From positions 12,710,001 through 12,774,000 of the forward strand of contig NC_003279.8 in the NCBI RefSeq assembly GCF_000002985.6: a stretch of DNA of 64,000 nt. The letters run 5' to 3'. Below are positions 34,601 through 45,315 of this stretch, piece after piece. Source of the DNA: Caenorhabditis elegans (taxonomy: Eukaryota > Nematoda > Chromadorea > Rhabditida > Rhabditidae). How positions within the stretch are numbered: position 1 is the first letter of the stretch; every line of letters begins with the position of its first letter. The position numbers and the translations under genes are program-made. A model generated the notes under the pieces. That model was not told the origin of the DNA and searched no databases. It was given only the letters and a program-made list of their open reading frames with translations.

Positions 34601-37600
34601 CAAAAACTCCAAATTTTCCGCCAAAAAATTAGACTTGCCCTGCGAAAAATTCCATTTTTCCACAAGTTTCACAATCTAAATCTCTTGAAATTTTAAATTT
34701 TTACTCAGAAAAGCTCCATTTTCACACTCAAAAAATAAATGTTTTCCACCCAAAAAACCTCCTAAAACCCCAAAATTTTCAGCTTTTCCTGCACGATATC
34801 GAATATCTTTGCAAAATGGAACACCTTTGGAAACAACGAAAACGTCCATCACCACTGGAATTCCATACAGCTTCATCTACCGGAGGAGAGCCTCAATCCC
34901 TGTGTGATGCTCAACGTGATGATACTTCAATTTGGACACTGTCCACGTGTGCAAAAGTCTTCTCCACGTGTATTCAAGAGCTCTTGGAGCAAATACGGGC
35001 GGAGCCAGACGTGAAGCTGGCTTTTGATAAAGATCATGCAATTATTATGTCATTTGTGGCTGCTTGTGCCAATATTCGAGCGAAAATCTTTGGGATTCCG
35101 ATGAAATCACAATTTGATATTAAAGCAATGGCTGGAAATATTATTCCAGCAATTGCATCAACTAATGCAATTGTTGCTGGAATTATTGTTACTGAGGCTG
35201 TGAGGGTGATTGAAGGATCAACGGTGATTTGTAATTCGAGTATTGCGACGACTCAGTCGAATCCGCGTGGACGGGTGCGGTTTTATGGATTTTTTAATTG
35301 AAAAATGTTAAAAATCCAGGAAAAACAGCTGGAAAACTCGAAAATTGTCAGGAAATTTCCAACTTTTATGTGGAAAATTTAACGAAATTCATAGTTTTTC
35401 GCTTGAAAAATATAAAAAATCCGAAAAAAAGGTGCAGAAAAAACTGAAAATTCAGTGAAATTCCAACTTTCAAGTGGAAAATTTAGAAAGTTCATGATTT
35501 TTTTGTTAGAAAAATACGGAAAAAACTGCAGAAAACTCGAAAATTCCTGTTTTTACGTGAAAAACCTATGAATTTCATTTTTTTTTTGAAAATCATTAAA
35601 AATCCGGAAAAAAGCTGCACAAAATTCCAGCTTTTATACTAAAAATGTAGCGAATTTTAGATTTTCAGCCAATTTTTTTGGTGAAAAAACTGGGAAAATT
35701 CGATGAAATTTTGATCAAAAATTTTTTAAACACAAATTTAAAAATGCGACGACTCAGTCGAATCCGCGTGGAAGGGTGCGGTTTTATGGATTTTTTAATT
35801 GAAAAATGTTAAAAATCCGGGAAAAATAGCTGGAAAACTCGAAAATTCCAGTGAAATCCCAGCTTTTCTGTGGAAAATTTAACGAATTTTGGATTTTCAG
35901 CCAATTTTGAATTTTTTTTTCGATTAAAATATGAGAAATTCAGGACTTTTTTGATGAAAAAAACAGGAATCTCAAGTTTTTTGCGAAAAATTTCGAAGTT
36001 TTCAGCCAAAAAATGCTAAAATTTCACCTAAATTTCCAGAAAAGGCCGGAAACGTCAACATTTTTGCAAATGTTGCTGTCTTTTTTCTCAAATACGGTAT
36101 TTTTTGAAATATTTGAAAATGCCTAGAATTTAGAGTTTTTAAAACTTTATAATCAAACTCTGTGGAATTATGAAATAGCATGGAAAACTCGAAAATTCCA
36201 GTGAAATTCCAGTTTTTTTGTGGAAATATTTGAAATTTTATGATTTTTCGTTGGAAAAATACGAAAAAACTGCAGAAAACTTGAAAATTCCATGCTTTTA
36301 TGCTGAAAATATAGTGAATTTTGAATTTTCAGCCAATTTTTTAGTGAAAAATACGAAAATTCAATGAAATTTTGATTTTAAAAAAAGTTTTTTAACACAA
36401 CAATTTAAAAATGCGACGACTCAGTCGAATCCGCGTGGAAGGATGCGATTTTATGGATTTTTTTAATTGAAAAATATGAAAATGATTTTAAAAATGTGAG
36501 AAATAAGGAATTTCGATGAAAATTTTTTGATTTTTAGCCAAAAATTCTATTTTTTTAGCCCTAAAATTCCAGAAAAGGCAGAAATTTCAAAACAAAAATT
36601 GCGAATTTCACAGTTTTTCTCACAAACACCTAGAATTTTTAGTTTTTTTTTTCAAATGTTCTAATCAGAATTAAAATTTCCCACCATTTTCAGCTCAAAA
36701 AGTGGCTGAAAACGCAACTTTTCTGCATTTTCAAAAGAAAAATTGGAATTTTGCAGTTTTTCTATGAGTTTTCGACTGGATTTTTTTTGAGTTTCCACCG
36801 AGCTAATTTCTGTGAAATTCCATTTTGTACATTTTTTGAGTGAGAAAATCCATCAGAATTTCAAAAATTTTACAACAAAAAATGGATTTTGTGATCGAGA
36901 TTTTCGGAAAATTAGGATAAAATTAGATTTTTCTAAAGAAAAACCAAAAATTATTGTTTTCATGTTTTTTCCAACTTTTTGGCAGAAAATTTAATATTTT
37001 CCACCATTTTCAGATTTAAAATTGCAACGAGTAACCTTAAATTAATTAATTTTCATTAATTTTCACCAAAAAAAATTTTTTTTTCTCCCCCAGTTTTTCA
37101 TCAAAAAATGTATCAAAATCCTCTTTTGGGGCATTTTTTGGACGTTTTTGGTGTGAAAAATTATCAATTTTATCGAAAGTTTCACATTTTCCAGCTATTT
37201 TAGCTCTAAAGTTGATTTTTTTGCAGATATTCGGTGGCGATGCAACAAATCCTCCAAATCCCCGCTGTTTCGTGTGCTCTGAGAAACGTGAAGTCTTTAT
37301 CTACGTGAATCCGGATACAATGACTGTTGGTGGCCTGTGTGAGAAGGTTTTGAAGCAGAAATTGAATATGTTGGCACCAGATGTCATGGATTCGGCCACT
37401 TCTCGAATTATTGTCAGTTCGGATGGAGATACTGATGGTGAAATTTTGAAAATTCAGCGAAAATCACTCAAAAATCGTGAAAATTGTTGAATTTCAGCCT
37501 AAATTTCATTTTTTTTTGGCATGAAATTTTTTTGGAATTCCAGGTTTTTACCAGAAAACCGAAAAATTTCCTGTAGGGACCCTGAAACTGGTCGAAATAT

Positions 37601-38587
37601 CAAAGAAATTTCCAATTTTCAGCTACTAAAATCGTCTTAAAATTTTTGGTTTTTAAAGAAATGTCGATTTTCAGCCAAAATAGCCTCTTTTTAGCCTGAA
37701 AACTGTCTAAAAATTTGTTTAAAACCACACAAAATGACTGAAAATTGATCGAAAATTACCAAAAAAAAATCCAGATTTAACCCTAAAATTGTCTAAAGAT
37801 CCTGTAAATGCTCAATTTTATGCCCCAATTTTGTCAGAATTTGAAATTTGAATTAAAACTCCACTGAAAATCAGTTTTTAGCCATGAAAAATGTTTTAAA
37901 ATCCTCAAAATATCCCCAATTTTTTTCGAAAAACCGTTAAAATATGACAAAACTTTTTTCTTCGTTTTTTTGCCTCAAATCCCAAAAAAAAATTTTTTTT
38001 AAAATCGATCAAAATTCTTAAAAAATCTCTTGAAATAGCTCGAAATTAGTTAAAATTTTCAATTTAGCTTTAAAAAATCACTTTTTTACCGGAAAAGTGT
38101 CTAATTCTCTTTTTTTTTTATTTTGGTTTCAGCCAACTTTAATCCTAAAAATTAAGAATTTCTTGTTGAAAATTGATAGAAAAAATTGTTTTCATCAAAA
38201 AACCATTAAATTCTGACAAAAACTTATTTTTTCCGGTTTTTTCGCTTTAAAACCCCAAAAAATCGCTTAAAATCTATTAAAAACGCTCAATTTCTTGCAG
38301 ATCTGCTCCCAAAAAAGCTTGCCGAAGTTTCGATAGAGGATGGTGCAATTCTGAGTTGCGACGATTTCCAACAGGAAATGGAGATCAAGCTTTTCATAAA
38401 GAAGGGCGATCGGCTTGCCGGCGACGATTTTGAAGTGGCTCGGAGTGAGAAAGAGCCGGAGCCAGATGATAGAAAACGAAAAGCTGATGGATCTGAAGAG
38501 CCAGAAGCTAAGCGGCAGAAAGTGGAGGAAAAGGACGATAAAAATGGAAATGAGGCGGTGGCTGAGATCACCGAGACAATGGCCTAA
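31605..38587 (+). CDS. uba-2: SUMO-activating enzyme subunit 2 (UBA2/SAE2), 582 aa
   Basis: Nine exons: 31605-31655, 31710-31784, 31830-32049, 32414-32502, 32648-32784, 33492-33678, 34783-35274, 37227-37437 and 38301-38587. UBA2, with AOS1, adenylates SUMO and carries it as a thioester before transfer to UBC9, mainly in the nucleus. Visible elements: nucleotide-binding [10 protein letters not shown] (from about residue 20), [31 protein letters not shown], catalytic Cys170 in [12 protein letters not shown], and zinc ligands Cys154/Cys157 paired with Cys431/Cys434. An ubiquitin-fold-like domain follows ([23 protein letters not shown]), and the acidic/basic tail contains the likely nuclear signal DRKRK. 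Exon 3 ends at a GC donor (GC-AG intron). The intron after exon 7 contains two extra copies of the exon 7 end. Length equals the known C. elegans protein as I recall it. Confidence 0.97.
32911..33350. repeat. Foldback element in uba-2 intron 5
   Basis: The left arm GACGGTGTTTGCGTACTTTT is mirrored at the right by its complement around GTACGCAAACACCGTC. Inner arms match through CAGAAAACATAGAA / TTCTATGTTTTCTG and ACTTGAGCGAAAAGTTT / AAACTTTTCGCTCAAGT. Confidence 0.75.
35236..36480 (+). repeat. Triplicated end of uba-2 exon 7 with its splice donor
   Basis: The exon 7 end GCGACGACTCAGTCGAATCC plus the donor and the first intron bases (TTTTATGGATTTTTTAATTG) occurs at about 35246-35305, 35744-35805 and 36410-36470. 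Copy 2 keeps GTGCGG after the exon-like end; copy 3 has ATGCGA instead, losing the GT. Surrounding AT-rich intron sequence is partly shared too. Confidence 0.85.
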
Positions 38588-38639
38588 ATATTCGAATATT
38601 TAAATATTATTCATTCGCGAAAAATTTGAGATTTTTGGT

Positions 38640-39345
38640 TACTGTACTCGGGTCTTGACACGACTTTTTTTTCGTTAAATTTTTTAAAAAAGTGGAATTT
38701 TCATCAAAAAACTCATGAAAACACTGTAATTTTCAAAAAATCCTGAGAAAAACTATTTCTTAGACCAAAAATGAAAATGGGTCTCGCAACGCGGTTACTG
38801 TAGCTGGTGTCGATTTATGGAGCGATGTATTTTGTATTTTCAGCAATTCTACGAAACGGTCTATTGCATCACGTTATTTCAACATTTTTCAATGAGAATT
38901 AGTGTCAAAATACAGGAAATCACTTGATTTAACTGGAAATAATATTTATTTTAGCTGAAAAATTGAAGGAAATGTTCGAAAATGGTGTTTTCTCCAGTTT
39001 TAAGCTGAAATTTATGATATTTTCGGATAAATCAAGTGATTTTTTTTTATATTTTGACACTAATTTCCAATGAAAAATGTTGGAAAAACATGGTGCAACA
39101 GGTGTATTTTGTAGAATTGCCAAAAATATAGCGCCCCGTAAATCGACAAGAGCTACAGTAACCGCGTTGCGAGACCCATTCTCATTTTTAGACTTCTGTG
39201 TATTAGTTTTTTTCGCAATTTCTTTTAAAATTCAGGGTTCTTCTGTTTTATTTTAGTTTTTTTTTGGTAAATCAACATTATAGAAAATCTAGAAAAAACT
39301 AATTAATTTCGTTTCGAGACCCGGCTACAGTATTTCTTGTTGCAA
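38640..39345. repeat. Foldback element downstream of uba-2
   Basis: The outer arms include CTGTACTCGGGTCTTGACAC and the complementary GTTTCGAGACCCGGCTACAG. Inner arms include GGGTCTCGCAACGCGGTTAC and GTAACCGCGTTGCGAGACCC, with TCGATTTACGGGGC-type centres. It is related to the 25273 element. Confidence 0.75.
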
Positions 39346-39639
39346 AATCTCAAATTTTCGTGTTTTTCTCTCCGTATGTATTCACTTTTCTTCGAATTAA
39401 TTTAAATTTATATTTCATTTATATCAACAAAAAAATTTCATCTGAGATACTCATTCCCCTCCCCCCGAAGTGAATTCAATTTTATTTATTTTTACACCTT
39501 TTTCTCTCAAAAAGAGGATTCTCAAAAGGCACTGCTGCTGTTAAATGAACGTGTTTTGAATTGTTTTTTTCAAATCTGAAAGGAAAAAATATTTTCGGAC
39601 ACGAAATCCAAAATGAATATTTTAGATTAGACTGGCGGA

Positions 39640-39890
39640 TCGAAAAAATTACGGTGCCCGGTCTCGACGCGACAATTTCTGCTAAATCCATACCTTTAAA
39701 TACTACTGTAGTTTCAAACTTTTGTAGTTTTTATTCACAAATTGTAAAATTGATGTACTTTAAGACAATTTTATCGAAAATTTGAAATTACAGTACTCTT
39801 TAAAGGCGCACACATTTTTGCAATCAACGAACATTTTCGTGTCGAGACCCGATACCGTTTTCTTTGTCTATAAAATCGTGAAATCTTGCA
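39640..39890. repeat. Third foldback of the same family
   Basis: Arms: ACGGTGCCCGGTCTCGACGC at the left and TTTCGTGTCGAGACCCGATA at the right, each flanked by CTTTAAA-plus-ACTGTA blocks. It lies just upstream of the first MATH-BTB gene. Confidence 0.6.
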
Positions 39891-40035
39891 GAAAAAACTA
39901 CAGAAAAACGAAAAAAAATGAAGATTTTTATTTTTGGACGAATACTGTATTTGACCAATCAGCGATTCGCCCCGCCCACTTTCCGACCAACTTGGATATA
40001 TGTTAGTTTTTTCCCCAATTTAAAAATTCTTACAG

Positions 40036-42047
40036 ATGAGCGCTGTAAATTCTGAAGCGACCACCAATTTGTTGGCTGAATTCCAAAAACTTCGTGGCGA
40101 GACCATTGGACTTCATTCGATTTTCTCCGAGGTTACAGTAATCCTTTTTTTCAAAATTGACATTAAATTTATTTTCAGAAATCTACAGTCGATATCTCGA
40201 ATCTCAATGGAAATACGACATTGAAGAGAATTGAGGATTCCTGTGAAGAGTTGAAAAATGAGATTCGTGAGCACGTTCAGGTCTCCAGCGATGAGCTCAA
40301 ATCGATTCGAACAGCAAATTCTGGTTTTCTGAATAAAATCGAAGAATCGCTGAAAACTAGTCAGCAGGAAGCTCGAGAGGATTTGAAGGCAATTGAGAAG
40401 AAGAATGAATCACTGTTGAATAAATCGCTGAATGAGCTGAAATTCCAAAAAGAACAGCTAAAATACGTGGAAGCTACTCTAATTAGTCAGCAGAAATTGA
40501 TCGAACACATGGCGAAGGAATTAACCGGAAAATCCATATCCGATATGGTGAAAAACAATGAGGACGACGGAACACATTTTGAATTCTCTCACACTTTCAA
40601 CAGTGTGGCAACATTGGAAAAGGGAGTAGAACGACGCAGTGAACTTAAAGAAGGATGTGGAAGTCTCAATTGGTATATTAAACATTCAAAAACAACACGT
40701 GGTGCTAGGTTGTCCCATTGAAGTTTCATCTTCAAGAAAAGTGCGGATTTTTTCCCCAGATAAATGTGACGTCCACACGCTCTTACTATAGTAAAGGTTT
40801 GACTTTACTCGCTGTGTTGAGAGTTTACCGGTCGGTGATAAAGTAAAACACGAACGAGTTATTTGCTAATTAATAGGTTTATTAAATGAATTAAGACGAA
40901 GTGGAAAGAGCACGGTGGCGGCACAACGAATGGGGGAGAATAACAGAAGTTGGGGACGAACGGGACAAAGGTTGGAGAAAAAGTAAGAAAGGCCTGGAAT
41001 GAGGAAATCCTCGTCTTATATAGCGCGGCTCTGGTGGGGAGGCGGGTACGCCGACACACGAGAGACGCAGAGAAAGAGAGAGTGGCGCGACACGTTCTAG
41101 AAGGTTCTAAACGGGAAAGTGTGTGCGCGCGCGCTCGGGATCGTGGGTCAAAACGAGTGGTGGGTAAAACATTTATAAGTCCAGTCGGGCGACGTTGCTT
41201 GCGGATCTTGTTGTCTGAGGCCGAAGGCGTATGTCCGAAGATGTGATCCATTCAGTAGAGTGTCACGAAGATCTGGAAATATACGGTGACTCTCTCATAG
41301 TTTATAGTGTGGGAAAGTGAACGGGGCAGATCCTTACACTATTAACCATGGGAAATTTGTTGAAACGTCTGCGTCTAAATTCCGCGCATTTATTGTATAT
41401 CACACCGAAATGGGACTCTCTAACACCACGTGAAACAACTTGAATGTTTTGTTCTAGGTTTATGAGCATCAAGCGAGAACGTCCTAGCAGAAAGTTACTC
41501 GTGTACCTAAACCTTGACTGTGAGAAGCTGCCAACAAATAATTGGATTATTGAAGCTGATATCCAATGTACACTAAATCAGTATTATTTCAATGAATGGG
41601 TTAGAAAATTCGAAAGAAAAGAAGATGCAATTTTCAAATGCGAGAATGGCGAGTACACGGACAAATTGGTATTTAATTTTGGTGAATACGAAGAAATATT
41701 GAGAACATTTACTAAAAATGGCGTTTGGAATATTGAGTTTGATGTGGATATCATCAAAACTGTCGGTCTCAGCAAGAAGAAACTGAGATGTTTCGATGAG
41801 TCCGCAGCAGAAGTGTCCGATGCAGTGATGATTGTTAAGGATGAGAAGTTTCATGTTTCCAAGATGGTAGGAACTTCTAATTCATAATCAGACTGCATAT
41901 TCCTTTTGTAGTTTCTCGCCGCTCAGTCATCAAACTTCAAGCTTCTCTTCAAAAATTCCAACAATTCTGAGTTTACTCTGGATGGAATCAATTCAGAAGA
42001 TTTTCAATGTTTCCTGGAACTTCTCTACGGGGAACCAGCGCTGACTG
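40036..42047 (+). CDS. MATH-BTB protein with N-terminal coiled coil; 3' end lost or displaced
   Basis: The exons are 40036-40131, 40179-40672, 41458-41866 and 41912-42047. The first approximately 150 residues are coiled coil (EELKNEIREHVQVSSDEL and onward). A MATH domain follows (FEFSHTFNSVATLEKG, KLLVYLNLDCEKLPTNNW), then a BTB/POZ start (DAVMIVKDEKFHVSKM, FLAAQSSNFKLLFKNS, FLELLYGEPALT). Such proteins are typically substrate adaptors for CUL-3 ubiquitin ligases. The intron 40673-41457 contains a palindromic transposon with a solo LTR inside it. After the phase-1 donor at 42048 I find no exon resembling the second gene's next exon; reading through stops at 42065. Splicing to 44463 is phase-compatible but unproven. 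It may be a truncated copy. Confidence 0.75.
40696..41432. mobile_element. Palindromic TGACGTCA element split by a solo LTR
   Basis: The left half (40696-40785) begins CACGTGGTGCTAGGTTGTCC and contains GTGACGTCCACACGC. The right half (41343-41432) contains GTCTGCGTCTAAATTC and ends GACTCTCTAACACCACGTG. Together they reconstitute the approximately 180-base element seen at 16282 and 29884, interrupted by the LTR-like sequence at 40790-41338. Confidence 0.8.
40790..41338 (-). mobile_element. Probable solo LTR (549 bp) with heat-shock element
   Basis: The repeated target CTAT (or ACTAT) lies at 40786-40789 and 41339-41342. Read on the minus strand it begins TGTAAGG and ends CCTTTACT. In that direction it has a perfect heat-shock element (alternating TTC/GAA/TTC with two-base spacers, 41095-41107), then a TATATAAG box at 41022-41015, then AATAAA at 40883-40878: the order expected for U3, R and U5 of an LTR. 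There is no coding sequence. The parental retroelement family is not identified. Confidence 0.65.
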
Positions 42048-42058
42048 GTAGGCTTCTG

Positions 42059-42320
42059 AATAACTAACATATTTTTTTGGAAAACAAAATGTGGTGAATT
42101 TGTATGATTTTTTTCCTATTTGAACAGTCGTTCATCCCTGAATTTGCTCAATAACAGTGAAAAAATTAACCCAAAACCTGAATTAACAGAATGGACAAAA
42201 AAAAGCTTAACCAAATGAATATTTTCCGAATTAGCCGAATTAGCCGTTAGCCGAAAATTTTGAAATTAGCCGTTAGCCGGTTCTCAAAAAATCGGCATTA
42301 ACCGATTTATCCGTTAACAG
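42059..42320. mobile_element. Partial copy of the 47835 hAT-like element
   Basis: From AACTAACATATTTTTTTGGA through GAACAGTCGTTCATCCCTGA to CCGTTAGCCGGTTCTCAAAA it matches the interior of 47835-48223 almost base for base, but it lacks the terminal CAGGGGTG ends. Confidence 0.8.
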
Positions 42321-42847
42321 GTAAAGCGCCACAGGTTAGTGGCAGCTTAATGGCAGGTTAAAAGCCGACAGCAGGTTAGTGTCAGCTTAGTATCAGGCTA
42401 AAAGTCGCTGTCGGACTAAGAGCAGGTTAGTGTCAGCTTAGTAATTTTCGCTCAAATTTTGAGAAAAGCGCGTCAGGTCAACGGCGAGTAAGTGTCAGGT
42501 GATGGGACAGATGAGTGAAAATGGAAGTTTCAGAAACTGAGTGAAAGTTCATAAAAATGAGTTTTATGTTCATTCGTGTAAATTTCTGAAAAAAAAAATT
42601 TCCAAAAATACAGTTTCGGGGTTACCACACCGGATCATGAACCGCGTCAGGTTAGTGGCAGCTTAAAGGCAGGTTAAGAGCCGGCAAATGGTAACTGACA
42701 GGTTACTGTCAGGCAAAGTTTTTCTGACTCCAAAAAAAAAGTTTTTTTCAATTTTTTCCAAAACTGTTTTAATCTTGTAGAACACAAATGGTTTACTATT
42801 TTACATCAATATATATGCTCATATCACAATTTCTGGTGAAAAATTAT

Positions 42848-43240
42848 GGTAAGTTTTCAAGAATGGGCCCATAAAACTTGTGTTTCCGGTGGCCTATATC
42901 TCCGCGGAAAAAAATCCTACAAAAAAAATGAATCAGTAACAAGTTGCAGATAATGATCTAATCAACAACTTCTCAGTTGTAAACTTTTTGTCAAAAAAAT
43001 TGTTGGCCGAGGTTTGGACATGAGAGTTTCAGGAACATTTAAGCTTTCTGCCGCTTTTTTTCAAGCACTCTTAACTCGGCCAACAATTTTTTGACAAAAA
43101 GTTTTCAACTGAGAAGTTGTTGATTAGATCATTATCTGCAACTCGTTAGTGATTCATTTTTTAATTGGATTTTTTTCCGCAGAGTTATAGGCCACCGGAG
43201 ATAACAAGTTTTATGAGCCCATTCTTGAAAACTTACCATA
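42848..43240. repeat. Foldback element with about 165-base arms
   Basis: The left arm (GGTAAGTTTTCAAGAATGGG ... CAACAACTTCTCAGTTG ... TTGTTGGCCGAG) is repeated in reverse complement at 43070-43240 (CTCGGCCAACAA ... CAACTGAGAAGTTGTTG ... CCCATTCTTGAAAACTTACC). The central loop is about 50 bases. Confidence 0.85.
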
Positions 43241-44462
43241 ATTTTTTACCAGAAATCGTGTTCTGGGCATTTGAACGGCAGAAACGACATTTTTCAGTAC
43301 GATTTTATAAGTTTTCGGGAAAATTTCGAGAAGTAAAAAATTTCTGAAAATATTATCTCCAGAAATACAGTTTTGGGGTTACCGCACCGCGTCAGGCAAG
43401 TGTCAGGTTAGGAGCAGGCTAAGAGCCGGCAAATGCCTACTGACAGGTTACTGTCAGGCAAAGTTTTTTGACTGACACAAAATTAATGAAGGGATAAAAC
43501 TGTTTTTATCGAACAATTTTCCTATTTAAATCAACTCACTAGATATGGAAACAAAGACAAATTGACTCTCACGGTTTTTAAAATTTCATACTTATGATGC
43601 GATTCCAAAACTCGAAATCATGTTTAAAATTATTTTTGAAAATTTGTTCAAACTTTTATCAAATAATATGTGGAAAAAACGTAAAATTATGTGTTGAAAC
43701 AATTTTTGTAGTTGAATAGAGATTTTCCTTACTCAATTACTCTAATTAATCTACATGCTATGCCAGTTCTTTGGTGCCATGACCCTCGTCGGGCAAGCAA
43801 GATATCAAAAAATTATTAACTACAAACTTGTTAATTTTGTTATGGACCATGTTTTACGTTTGATAGTTTCTCGTTTTCTTTGCAGAGTACCGAGATATCA
43901 TCAGTCAAAATCAGTGATATTTGACTCGTAATTAGGTGCTCCTATCTGCTCAGATATCCGAGATGGCAAAAAGTTACAAGGAGTGTGATTGAGCCATGAA
44001 AACTTTGGAAAATACTAAAATATACATTTCCCACACATTAAAGCAGTATTCAGGATTTTTGGAAAAAAAAATTTTATCAAAATTTTTTTCATGAGGGGGG
44101 ACCCTTATGAAATTTTTGATATCAGTGGAAAATTTTTAGTTAATTTTTTCTGAACTAAATTTTTTTTTAATTTTTGTTGTTTTCAAGCACAAATCACATT
44201 TCCGACTCAGCGTGATTTTTGTTTGTTTTTTACGACTTCTAATAAAAGCGAGAAAGAATTTCAAAAGAAGCTCCAAACTCAGATGGCAACGACACTCCGA
44301 ACTAACGGTAGCGCGCACTCTTTACCGTAAATTCTCCTCATTTTCGAAATTATTTTTCCACCATTTATTTTTCTTTTTCTTCGATTTTTCTTTGTTTTCT
44401 TCATCAATTCTTTGATTTTTCGGCAAAAATAATTATTTTCCGTATATTTATTGGTGTTTCAG

Positions 44463-44902
44463 CATTTTCGACGTTGACACGAACGATTGGGATTGCACGG
44501 AAATGGCTGGAGGAGAGAAAGGAGAGAAATGCGATTTCAACTGGTTGGAATGACGTCGATGATGATCACAGTGTATGTTCATAATAAAATATTTCAATGT
44601 AATGTAAATTTTAAACATTTTAGAAAATACGAGGAAATCTTCCCACCAATAGTTCGAATTTGTCGTCGCTAAGCCCACACCTTCTTGGCTCGGATCATGC
44701 TTTGCAGAGAGAATTAACCTTACAAAGTGAGTTTTAAAATCAATTTTTAGCTCCTTTGGAAAAAACGAGCGGTTCCTCTCAACTTTAACGTTAATTTTTT
44801 ACAGAAAGATGCGGAATGATGTCAAACTCCTCGAGCTGTCGCCGACAGATGCTCATTTTCTACGTTACCGCCCATCTGATGCTGCTCAGAATCACAGAAT
44901 AA
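44463..44902 (+). CDS. Three terminal exons of an unrecognised plus-strand gene
   Basis: Segments 44463-44572, 44624-44726 and 44805-44902 have AG/GT ends and mutually compatible phases. They encode about 103 residues including RTIGIARKWLEERKERNAIS and GNLPTNSSNLSSLSPHLLGS. The first begins in phase 1, as needed to follow the MATH-BTB exon ending at 42047. In the last exon a different frame stays open longer (NNSIKWLLMMDPRNRE, stop at about 44969), so the true frame is uncertain. An AATAAA at 45041 supports a plus-strand 3' end here. Function is unknown. Confidence 0.4.
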
Positions 44903-45315
44903 ACAATTCGATCAAGTGGCTGCTAATGATGGATCCAAGAAATCGGGAATCGAGACGAGGCTTACACTAAGCCGAAATATTAAATAATATTTATGTTTTT
45001 TTTTCCGTTTTTTCAAATTTATTTTTTCATTCTTCATGTACAATAAACGAAATTTTTGGCAATTTTTCTCTTTTTGTATTAACATTTAATAACAAAAAGC
45101 AGTATTCCCGGTATATAAGGGCCTAATACAGAATCTACAAGAACCTGACACAAACCTGACGTTGACCTGTTGCCGGCCCGCGGCGGCTTAGTGTCAACTT
45201 GACAGCGGGCCGCGATTTCACCAGCCAGTTGTTCTCCATTCAGCAGCCAGCGGCCTGCTGGCAGGTTGCCACTAACCTGACGCGGTTTACCTGTGTTTTA
45301 CCTGTGTCTAGACAC

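Larger units (their letters stand above)
42048..44462. other. Repeat-rich stretch after the first MATH-BTB gene
   Basis: This contains a partial hAT-like copy (42059-42320), GTTAGTGGCAGCTTA-type repeats at 42318-42510, 42640-42725 and 43388-43475, and a foldback at 42848-43240. The rest (43500-44440) is AT-rich with no gene I can support. Related CAGGTTGCCACTAACCTGACG sequence reappears near 45260. Confidence 0.6.

Noticed and set aside
40790-41338. Helitron carrying a heat-shock element
   Set aside because: Helitrons with HSEs are known in Caenorhabditis, but the ends here are not TC...CTRR, there is a 4-5 base target duplication, and the TATA/AATAAA order fits an LTR.
44808-44970. Alternative longer frame in the last exon (NNSIKWLLMMDPRNRE)
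   Set aside because: Not fully rejected: no upstream donor in the right phase was found unless a poor acceptor at about 44652 is used; kept only as a note.
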